DNA of 64,000 nt, taken from the NCBI RefSeq assembly GCF_002911695.1, contig NZ_PQBS01000034.1, forward strand, positions 629 to 64,628, given 5' to 3'. The notes below the pieces were generated by a model. It did no database searches. It had not been told where the DNA came from and saw only the letters and a program-made list of their open reading frames with translations. The stretch is from Gracilimonas amylolytica (lineage in GTDB: Bacteria > Bacteroidota > Rhodothermia > Balneolales > Balneolaceae). Shown one piece after another: positions 1 through 6,577 of the stretch. The translations under genes and the position numbers were made by a program. Position 1 is the stretch's first letter, and every line of letters begins with the position of its first letter.

Positions 1-47
1 AGATCTCCGGGGCTGAAACATGCATTGTTGTTGAAGCATACTCTATA

Positions 48-110
48 GATTTCTCCGCTCCTTTCGCTCGCCTTTGGGGCTTACTCATTCTGGTCGAAAT
101 GACAAGAGGG
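48..110. repeat. Possible dispersed intergenic repeat
   Basis: The stretch reads like the short intergenic repeats (runs such as TTTCTCCGCTC and GGTCGAAATGACA) that I associate with many genomes of this group. It holds no gene. Only one copy lies in this window, so the repeat status is an inference from general knowledge and not from what is shown here. The rest of 1-196 contains no supportable gene. Confidence 0.3.
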
Positions 111-196
111 TAGAGGGTAATCACCAAAACAATCCTTTGAAAGAGACTCGCACAACCCGTATCTATAGGCTCAACCCAATCAGACAGTAAAAATTC

Positions 197-676
197 ATGG
201 AAGTCAATTCACATCGAATCACCCGAGAGCAGATCGTACAGCACCTGGAAGGTGGACAGGCATTTTTAACCATTGAGGAACTGTTGGGGGAAATTCGGTT
301 CGAAGACCTTGGCAAGCGGCCGGCCGGACTGCCATATTCATTTTACGAACAGTTTTTCCATATGCGGGTGGCTCAGTTTGATATGCTGGATTTTACCCGT
401 AATACTTACTATGAACCCAAGGAATGGCCGGATGAATATTGGCCCGTGGAATCGGCTCCGGAATCTGAAAAAGAGTGGGAGTCCTTGAAAAACTCCTACC
501 TGAAAGAACGGAATGAGATGATGAACCTCATCCTTGACGAAACAAACGGTTTGAATAAGCCCCTGCCTCACGGGGAAGGACAAACGCTGCTACATCAGGC
601 GTTGATGCTGCTGCAGCACAATGCATATCATACCGGACAGCTTGCCATTATTTATCGGTTGCTGAACAAAGAATAG
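197..676 (+). CDS. DinB-like four-helix-bundle protein
   Basis: A 159-residue soluble protein that looks like the DinB/YfiT superfamily of small four-helix-bundle proteins, often metal-binding and often thiol-dependent enzymes or damage-inducible proteins. The usual metal-ligand pattern is suggested by a histidine in the second helix (FFHMRVAQ) and by the C-terminal HNAYHTGQ motif near residues 141-148, which is the hallmark of this fold. No signal peptide or membrane segment is seen. The actual substrate cannot be deduced. It stands alone and is convergent with the next gene, only 10 bp away. The ATG start gives the usual family length of about 150-170 residues. Confidence 0.75.
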   Translation: MEVNSHRITREQIVQHLEGGQAFLTIEELLGEIRFEDLGKRPAGLPYSFYEQFFHMRVAQFDMLDFTRNTYYEPKEWPDEYWPVESAPESEKEWESLKNSYLKERNEMMNLILDETNGLNKPLPHGEGQTLLHQALMLLQHNAYHTGQLAIIYRLLNKE

Positions 677-686
677 CCGTCAGGTT

Positions 687-1448
687 CTAAAACCTCAGTG
701 AGAGACAACTTAAACCGCCATCCAGTTTTTCAAATTCGGTCATTTCGAGTTCTATGATTTTGTAGCCGGCGTCTTTGATCTTTTGTTTGGTCACAGGAAA
801 TCCGGCCGGAATAAGAACGGTTCCATTGATCCAGATGCAGTTGGCCGCGTATGACTCATCTGCAGGTACTAAGATCTTATTGAAAGATGAGAAGAGATCA
901 AGATCACCCATCTCATCAGAGACCAGCAGGTTATTATCCTCTAAATAGGAAACCCCGGTTTTAAGGTGAAGAATCTCACCGAGCGGTACCCGGATCACCG
1001 AATATCCATATTTTTCCAAGATACTCCGGAATTGACTAATGCCCAATTTGTTGGTGCGATCGGATAAACCCACATAAAATGTACTACCCACCATCATGAC
1101 ATCCCCGCCCTCAAGGGTTGCGGGATCCTTTATGGTTTCTACCCGTTCAAAATGGGAACCGATCACGTCTTCTATGAGCCCTATTTCATCTCTTCTGGAT
1201 GCCGCCCCCGGTCTGGTGATCACCCCAAGATCATTGGTGCAAACGGCCACATCCTCTACAAAGACTGAATCGGGGAATCGGTTGTCGGCTTCCAATTCAA
1301 TGACCTCCAGGTCAAGTTGCCTGAGAGCCTCAACATAAAGGGAATGTTGTAATAAAGCCCTGTGGTAATCCGGTTTCCCAAGATCAGCCGTGGTAATTCC
1401 TGCTACTAAATTCGGACAGGGTTTGCGGACGATCGCTTTTCTAAACAT
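687..1448 (-). CDS. Dimethylarginine dimethylaminohydrolase-like amidinohydrolase
   Basis: A 253-residue member of the amidinotransferase/DDAH superfamily. Known DDAHs hydrolyse methylated arginines to citrulline plus methylamines. What is seen: an EDVAV motif near residue 65, the GGDVM substrate-loop motif around residue 113, a histidine in the HLKTGVSYL segment around residue 162, and the catalytic cysteine at residue 248 in the C-terminal GGLSCLSLRF. This order of motifs and a length of about 250 fit DDAH better than the longer arginine deiminases. It is divergent from truA, with about 100 bp between them that must carry both promoters. Substrate choice (dimethylarginine or another guanidine) is not proven by sequence. 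Confidence 0.85.
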   Translation of the reverse strand: MFRKAIVRKPCPNLVAGITTADLGKPDYHRALLQHSLYVEALRQLDLEVIELEADNRFPDSVFVEDVAVCTNDLGVITRPGAASRRDEIGLIEDVIGSHFERVETIKDPATLEGGDVMMVGSTFYVGLSDRTNKLGISQFRSILEKYGYSVIRVPLGEILHLKTGVSYLEDNNLLVSDEMGDLDLFSSFNKILVPADESYAANCIWINGTVLIPAGFPVTKQKIKDAGYKIIELEMTEFEKLDGGLSCLSLRF

Positions 1449-1554
1449 AAGTTGTTAGCTAAGAATTATCAGAAAATGTGGCTACCTTCAATCTGAACAT
1501 TTGAAAGCCGGATAGCAAGCTATTTAATTTGAGCAAAATATTTTTTATTGGTTG

Positions 1555-2289
1555 ATGAAAAAGTATAAGCTGACCATAGAATACGACGGGACCGATTTTT
1601 CAGGATGGCAGATCCAGCCCAAAGACCGAACCGTTGAAGGGGTGTTGGAGGAAGCATTTTCCAAGGTGCTTCAGCAGGATATCGACCTGATCGGGCAGGG
1701 AAGAACAGATGCCGGGGTACACGCCAGGGGACAAGTGGCTGATGTTTTGATCCCAAAGGATAAAGATCTTGAAAAGGTATTACTCGGGGTCAATGGATTG
1801 GTAGGTGATGAAATTCAGGTGATGCACTTCGAGGAAGTCCCGGAGCCATTTCATTCTCGGTTCGATGCCATCGGAAGGGAGTATGAATACACGATCACGA
1901 CCCGCCCCATGCCATTGTTACGACATACCACCTGGGCTTTACGGCAACCGGTTGAGTTAGACATACTTGAGGATTGTGCAGCATTGTTGAACGGTGAATT
2001 CGATTTTGCAGGCTTCTCCAAATTCAACGAGGACAACTTTACGACTCTATGTGACATACAGCGATCGTTGTTTGAAACCGAGGGGGAGGTCATTCGATAT
2101 CGGATCAGAGCCAACCGCTTTTTAAGAAATATGGTACGCCGATTAGTGGGCACCATGGTGCGGGTCGCACAAGGAAAAATGTCGATGGATGACTTTAAAA
2201 CCGCTCTTGAGAATCCCGATGCTGAGATTCCAACCTATACAGCCCCGGCACGGGGATTAGTGCTTGAAAAAGTTTTCTATAAAAAGTGA
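1555..2289 (+). CDS. truA: tRNA pseudouridine synthase A
   Basis: TruA isomerises uridines 38-40 in the anticodon arm of tRNAs. The N-terminal block YDGTDFSGWQ and the catalytic motif GRTDAGVHARGQ (Asp52 counted from this ATG) are diagnostic, as are FLRNMVRRLVG and the closing TAPARGLVLEKV. I start at ATG 1555; an in-frame TTG three bases upstream would add only one Met and is unlikely. Length (244 aa) is normal for the family. The tRNA-Asn gene follows 72 bp downstream. No sign of horizontal transfer. Confidence 0.97.
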   Translation: MKKYKLTIEYDGTDFSGWQIQPKDRTVEGVLEEAFSKVLQQDIDLIGQGRTDAGVHARGQVADVLIPKDKDLEKVLLGVNGLVGDEIQVMHFEEVPEPFHSRFDAIGREYEYTITTRPMPLLRHTTWALRQPVELDILEDCAALLNGEFDFAGFSKFNEDNFTTLCDIQRSLFETEGEVIRYRIRANRFLRNMVRRLVGTMVRVAQGKMSMDDFKTALENPDAEIPTYTAPARGLVLEKVFYKK

Positions 2290-2361
2290 AGAAAAGTGTT
2301 GAAAGTAGGTGATGAATGTCATTATATTTGTCGCCACTTCAACAAGGGAATTCACTGATAT

Positions 2362-2433
2362 TCCTCGGTAGCTCAGTGGCAGAGCAGTTGACTGTTAATC
2401 AATTGGTCGTAGGTTCGAATCCTACCCGGGGAG
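2362..2433 (+). tRNA. trnN: tRNA-Asn (GTT)
   Basis: The cloverleaf can be folded by eye. Acceptor stem TCCTCGG pairs with CCGGGGA, with one T-G pair. The anticodon arm GTTGA/TCAAT holds loop CTGTTAA, with anticodon GTT at 2394-2396. The T arm is GTAGG-TTCGAAT-CCTAC, followed by discriminator G. CCA is not encoded. A strong terminator follows. The accessory island begins right after it, which makes this a candidate integration site, although no repeated 3' end was found. Confidence 0.97.
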
Positions 2434-2443
2434 CATTGCGCAA

Positions 2444-2482
2444 GCCTTAAACGCTATTTAAATATGCGTTTAAGGCTTTTTT
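2444..2482 (+). terminator. Rho-independent terminator after tRNA-Asn
   Basis: A perfect 11-bp inverted repeat, GCCTTAAACGC (2444-2454) and GCGTTTAAGGC (2466-2476), with an AT-only loop, followed by six T. Starting 11 bp after the tRNA end, it clearly serves the tRNA transcript. Confidence 0.93.
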
Positions 2483-2824
2483 GCTTTTAGGTGGGTACAA
2501 CAAAGGTATAACACTCCCGATAGCTCCCCAACCGGGTAATCTGAGCCCTTCTGAAAATTTGTCAAAATCGCCCAAAAAATTTTTTCTCACACATGCTCCA
2601 TTTTTGTGCGTGGATTTTGAATTTCATTCCTTTTCCACAAGATTTTTTAATCAGTAAAAAAGTACGTTCACAAATTTCGATTTTAAGCCCCGATCTCTAT
2701 CTCACTTAATACTAAGACTTGCTGATCAATGACTTTAAAATTTTACTTCCAGCAATTAGTGAATATCAAAATTTATTGAAGTGGTATATTTAATAACGAA
2801 AACACTTACATAATCAATAGACCT
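2483..2824. other. AT-rich intergenic stretch, no gene seen
   Basis: Low-G+C sequence between the tRNA terminator and the first island gene. No open frame, tRNA-like fold or clear repeat was seen. It probably carries the promoter for the 2825 gene and, if the island integrated at the tRNA, may hold degraded remnants of an integrase region, but no such remnant is recognisable. Confidence 0.5.
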
Positions 2825-3169
2825 ATGCATTTAATAAATCGAGCGGCTCTCATTGTCCGACCTAAACAACCCTTCATTGACTGGGCTTCTAACACGGATG
2901 AAGAAACAGGAATGTCGGCACAGTTTTTAAAAGATGAATTTCAAATCTATTTGGTGCCCGAAGATCCAAAAGGAGAATCTGAGATTCCTCCGCTGGATAG
3001 TGTGTTCGAAGAAATCTTTATGGACCAGTTGTTCGGCTGGAATACCGACGATTCAACCTGGCCGGACCCAATCACTTTAGAATTATTCCATAAGTGGTTT
3101 GATGTGCAGGGGAACTCGATGGTGATGGATGTGGGGAATACTTCTATTTATAGGGAGCGGCTGGATTAG
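2825..3169 (+). CDS. Conserved small hypothetical protein
   Basis: A 114-residue acidic soluble protein that opens with an RAALIVRPKQPFIDW segment, a stretch I recognise from a widespread but uncharacterised bacterial family. The middle is acidic (runs such as PEDPKGESEIPPLDSVFEEIF) and the end holds a WF-rich block (LELFHKWFDVQ). No catalytic motif is visible. It lies 152 bp upstream of the DUF2779 gene, with an operator-like palindrome between them, so it is probably a separate transcription unit. It may be an ordinary chromosomal gene and not part of the defence island. Confidence 0.6.
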   Translation: MHLINRAALIVRPKQPFIDWASNTDEETGMSAQFLKDEFQIYLVPEDPKGESEIPPLDSVFEEIFMDQLFGWNTDDSTWPDPITLELFHKWFDVQGNSMVMDVGNTSIYRERLD

Positions 3170-3251
3170 GTAACAATAAATTGGATATTTTGCGATTTCT
3201 GTGGAATTAACCAGAATTGTTTGGAATAAGTGGAGTTTTCCAGAATTAAGG

Positions 3252-3266
3252 TGACAGAATCTGTCA
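3252..3266. promoter_or_regulatory. Operator-like palindrome TGACAGAATCTGTCA
   Basis: Perfect 6-bp arms with a 3-bp centre, 55 bp before the ATG of the DUF2779 nuclease. It is preceded by two copies of CCAGAATT (near 3212 and 3240). A near copy, TGACATGATCTGTCA, lies at 37160-37174 before the second defence block. The position and symmetry suggest a dimeric repressor site. No regulator gene that would obviously bind it is present in the window. Confidence 0.5.
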
Positions 3267-3321
3267 TAGTCATTGTGTATGTTAAAAGGGCATAGCAATA
3301 AATCTGTTTTTCGGAGTGCTA

Positions 3322-5268
3322 ATGGCCAATAATTCATACTTAACCAAGTCTAAATTCACTCACTGCCTCGATTGCCCTACAAAATTGTATTATGCTTCCA
3401 ATGATGGTTATCCGAGCACAATGGATGACAACGATTTTCTTCAGTCTTTGGCCAAAGGAGGGATTCAGGTGGGTGAACTGGCCAAGATATACTATCCAGG
3501 TGGGCGTGATATTGAAACGCTGGATTATGATTTATCTATTGAACAGACCAATGAAGAGCTGGCTAAAGAGAACGCGGTCATCTACGAAGCAGCTATTCGA
3601 TATCAGAACTGTTTTATAAGAGTTGATGTGCTGGAAAAAGTGGGTAATCGTCTGAACTTGATCGAGGTGAAATCAAAGTCCTGGTCGCCGGATACTGAAT
3701 TTTTTACCAAACGAAATCCCACTATTCTGAGCAAATGGCAAAAGTATCTGTACGATGTGGCTTTTCAGTACTGGGTGATGAAAAAGGCCTTTCCCGAATA
3801 TCGAATTGAGCCTTATCTAATGCTTATCGATAAATCTCAGGAGGCTACGATTGATGGGCTTCATCAGCATTTTAAAGTGGTGGATGATCACGGACGGTTC
3901 AAAGTAAAAGTAAAGCCGGGAACCACAGCCGGGGATTTGGGAGAGCAAATTCTGAAACCGGTACATGTGGCTGAGGAAGTGCTGTTAATATTAGAAGGAA
4001 AAGGTCGCGACCCCCAAAGTGAGTTGGAGGCAAAAGGATTTGATCAGTGGGTGGATGGTTTGGCTAATCATCTTCAGGAAAATAAGAAGTATCGGGTAAG
4101 AGTTGGGGAGAAGTGCAAGAATTGTGAGTACCGGATTGATCCTAAATCATTAGGTCATGATGAGAAAAGTGGTTTTCAGGAATGTTGGAGTAAGGCCAAG
4201 CAGTGGAAAGAGAAGGATTTTGAGAAGCCTCATGTGTTTGACATCTGGAACGAGCGAAGCATGCAAAAGAAATTCCTGGATAAGGATGTGTACCATATGG
4301 AGGAGTTAATTCCCGGAATGTTGCCTGCAAATCCCAATCACCTATATACCCAAACCGAATGGGATAACGATGAACGCAAGACTGTGCAGATTATGAAGCA
4401 AACGGGGCATCACGGAGAAGAAGAAGCCGTGTTAGCCGGACTTTTTCACGAAATGGACCAATGGAAATACCCGCTGCATTTTATTGATTTTGAAGCCGTG
4501 CTAGCGGCAATTCCTTTTCACAAAGGACTTAAACCATACGACTTTATCCCGTTTCAATTTTCCTGTCACACGATGTATGAAGATGGTTCTGTAGTTCACC
4601 GGGCCGATTGGATTGAGGAAACTCCCGGCAAATTGCCATCTATTCCTTTTATTCGAAAACTGAAAGAATGTCTTGAAGGAGATGAGGGCACAGTATTTCG
4701 GTATCACAATTTTGAGAATACCGTACTCAATAAGATGAAGGAGTTGATTCAAGCCCGGCAGCCCGATGATGAAAAGGGCTTAATTGATTTCATTGATACA
4801 TTGGTGAAAGGCGGAGAACGGGAAATGGTCGATCAGTATGAAATGATCAAAAAGTATTATTACTCACGTATTATGGGAGGCTCCAACAGCATCAAGAAAG
4901 TGTTGCCTGCAATGCTCACTGAAAGCCCAAAGTTACAGGAAATCTACAGCCAACCATACAGTGGATTATATCTGAAAGAGAAAGTGTTTTATAAGGAAGA
5001 TCCTGAGACTGGATTGGCCATTAGTCCCTATAAACTCCTGAACTCGGTGGGCTATGGAATTCCAGATTATGAGGAAGGGGATAAAGTCATAGAGCAGGAA
5101 TCTATATCGGAAGGGGGCTCAGCGATGATGGCCTGGAGTCGCCTGCAATTCGACGATTTAGATGAAACTGCACGACAAGCTGTATTACAATCGCTCTACG
5201 AGTATTGCGAGCTGGATACGCTGGCCATGGTGATGATTCATCAGCATTGGAATTATTTGAAATCTTAA
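3322..5268 (+). CDS. Cas4-like nuclease fused to DUF2779 exonuclease-like domain
   Basis: A 648-residue two-part nuclease. The N-terminal half has the layout of a Cas4/AddB-type PD-(D/E)XK nuclease with an iron-sulfur cluster: cysteines 15 and 18 (HCLDCP), the ExK core Glu115-Lys117 in IEVKSK, and a C-terminal cysteine group (265, 268, 288). The C-terminal half matches DUF2779, a predicted DEDD-type 3'-5' exonuclease fold: FIDFEA (Asp389, Glu391), FRYHNFENTVL, and a closing YCELDTLAM motif. I choose ATG 3322 because GGAG at 3313-3316 is correctly spaced; a GTG 6 bp upstream overlaps that site. The stop is 17 bp before the next gene, so co-transcription is likely. Such proteins are common in defence islands, but no cas1, cas2 or CRISPR array is near, so a CRISPR role is not supported. 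Confidence 0.8.
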   Translation: MANNSYLTKSKFTHCLDCPTKLYYASNDGYPSTMDDNDFLQSLAKGGIQVGELAKIYYPGGRDIETLDYDLSIEQTNEELAKENAVIYEAAIRYQNCFIRVDVLEKVGNRLNLIEVKSKSWSPDTEFFTKRNPTILSKWQKYLYDVAFQYWVMKKAFPEYRIEPYLMLIDKSQEATIDGLHQHFKVVDDHGRFKVKVKPGTTAGDLGEQILKPVHVAEEVLLILEGKGRDPQSELEAKGFDQWVDGLANHLQENKKYRVRVGEKCKNCEYRIDPKSLGHDEKSGFQECWSKAKQWKEKDFEKPHVFDIWNERSMQKKFLDKDVYHMEELIPGMLPANPNHLYTQTEWDNDERKTVQIMKQTGHHGEEEAVLAGLFHEMDQWKYPLHFIDFEAVLAAIPFHKGLKPYDFIPFQFSCHTMYEDGSVVHRADWIEETPGKLPSIPFIRKLKECLEGDEGTVFRYHNFENTVLNKMKELIQARQPDDEKGLIDFIDTLVKGGEREMVDQYEMIKKYYYSRIMGGSNSIKKVLPAMLTESPKLQEIYSQPYSGLYLKEKVFYKEDPETGLAISPYKLLNSVGYGIPDYEEGDKVIEQESISEGGSAMMAWSRLQFDDLDETARQAVLQSLYEYCELDTLAMVMIHQHWNYLKS

Positions 5269-5278
5269 TTAATAGACC

Positions 5279-5296
5279 ATTTATCATGCCTGAAAT
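5279..5296 (+). repeat. Short near-direct repeat around a start codon, copy 1
   Basis: ATTTATCATGCCTGAAAT spans the start codon of the 5286 gene. It nearly matches ATTTATTTCATGCCTGAAAT at 6558-6577, which spans the start codon of the helicase gene; the only difference is a 2-bp gap. This may mark the edges of an inserted two-gene cassette. Confidence 0.5.
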
Positions 5297-5999
5297 AAAA
5301 GAGAATGAGATAAGGAACGCCACTATTGATGCCATATACTGGTGGAATAGAAGCGAACATTATTATCATCATTACTTCAGTAAAATTGATGCGATACACA
5401 AGAATCCGGATACGTTTAAGTTTTTTGTGCAGAAAATATTTATGACATTTCTTAGTGACTATTCCGTGAGAAGGAATCTTTCCTCAGGAGAGGATTCAGT
5501 GTATGAATTTATAGATGGCTTGCTCAAATATAGTTTTATCTCTGAATGTAGAGATGGAAATCTTAAAATAATTGATGAGATAAGTAAAAAACTACACCAC
5601 AGTAAAGTAACAAAGAATAGTACTGTCTCCTTATTGAGTAAAATTGCATTTCTTATTAACCCATCTTCATATAGCCTATACGATAGTCTATCTAGAAAAT
5701 CTCTCTATAAGTTGAAGAATAAGGAAAGTCAATTCACACATAGCGATATCCAGGAGTATTCAAGGTTTTTGGAAGAAGTCTTAAATCTAAAAAAGAGAAT
5801 TATGACTGATGGTCATTCCAAATTCATACAATCGATTCTGCAAGAGTATAAACAAACAAAAGCCTATGAATTTTTTAGGAAGCATGAAACGGCTTTTGAA
5901 TTAAGAGTTGTGGACAAGATTTTGTGGATTAAGTCGACAGAAAGAGAGATTGATAATTCAGGTTATTTATCACTTTTATTATATAACGAAGGAGAATAG
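5286..5999 (+). CDS. Unknown AT-rich island protein
   Basis: A 237-residue protein that I do not recognise. It is predicted mostly helical, rich in Lys, Ser and aromatic residues, with no signal peptide or membrane segment. One segment, KIAFLINPSSYSLYDS (near residues 117-132), has the look of helical DNA-glycosylase-like proteins where a (N/D)P...YDS motif recurs, but this is a weak resemblance only. ATG 5286 is chosen because the reading frame extended upstream runs into the preceding gene. The base composition is clearly more AT-rich than the nuclease gene before it. It ends one base before the GIY-YIG gene and is surely co-transcribed with it. Confidence 0.6.
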   Translation: MPEIKENEIRNATIDAIYWWNRSEHYYHHYFSKIDAIHKNPDTFKFFVQKIFMTFLSDYSVRRNLSSGEDSVYEFIDGLLKYSFISECRDGNLKIIDEISKKLHHSKVTKNSTVSLLSKIAFLINPSSYSLYDSLSRKSLYKLKNKESQFTHSDIQEYSRFLEEVLNLKKRIMTDGHSKFIQSILQEYKQTKAYEFFRKHETAFELRVVDKILWIKSTEREIDNSGYLSLLLYNEGE

Positions 6000-6000
6000 C

Positions 6001-6456
6001 ATGTTTCCAGAATGGAAAAAGTGGGATAATCGAGAGCTATTAGATGGTTTAACGTTTCCTGGAGTATATATTTTGGCCATAACAGACCAAAGTATTGGGG
6101 GAAACGAATTTAGTTGGTTAGAGGAAATTGTTTATGTAGGTATGACGAATTCAAAAAAAGGTTTGAAAAGCAGATGGTATCAATTTGACAGAACTATTAG
6201 AGGTTATACCGGTCATGGTGGAGCGAAACGGTTTAGATATGATTATTCAGACTATAAAAGTCTGAAATCAAATCTATTTGTATCAGCAAGGTATTTTCAG
6301 TGTAATAACAAAATCTATCCACCAAAACCAGAAGACCTAATAATAATGGGGGAGGTTGCAAAATTTGAATACGTATGTATTGCAGAGTATATGAAGCGTT
6401 TTGGTAGGCGTCCCAAATACAATGATACAGTGAACTCCCCAAAAGGAAATTACTAA
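6001..6456 (+). CDS. GIY-YIG-like nuclease domain protein
   Basis: A 151-residue small protein with the two signature strands of the GIY-YIG nuclease fold: PGVYILA (Gly21-Tyr23) and IVYVGMT (Tyr45-Gly47), followed by a basic segment with Arg58 in GLKSRW at the position of the catalytic arginine. A later acidic residue in GEVAKFEYV or IAEYM could be the metal-binding glutamate. GGAG at 5991-5994 fixes the ATG at 6001. It follows the unknown gene with one base between them, so the two look like a pair: a nuclease effector plus an uncharacterised partner. It is compact, with no fused DNA-binding domain. The alternative is a non-catalytic GIY-YIG relative. Confidence 0.7.
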   Translation: MFPEWKKWDNRELLDGLTFPGVYILAITDQSIGGNEFSWLEEIVYVGMTNSKKGLKSRWYQFDRTIRGYTGHGGAKRFRYDYSDYKSLKSNLFVSARYFQCNNKIYPPKPEDLIIMGEVAKFEYVCIAEYMKRFGRRPKYNDTVNSPKGNY

Positions 6457-6557
6457 ACTGAGAAGCAGAAAATGATTCCATTCTCTTTATGCTGTTATTA
6501 TATGTGAAAGTCATTGATATTTTTACGATAATCGAGGTACTTAATTTTTAAAAAATA

Positions 6558-6577
6558 ATTTATTTCATGCCTGAAAT
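6558..6577 (+). repeat. Short near-direct repeat around a start codon, copy 2
   Basis: The second copy of the element at 5279-5296, here around the start codon of the PLD-SNF2 helicase. Both encode the N-terminal residues MPEI. Confidence 0.5.
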
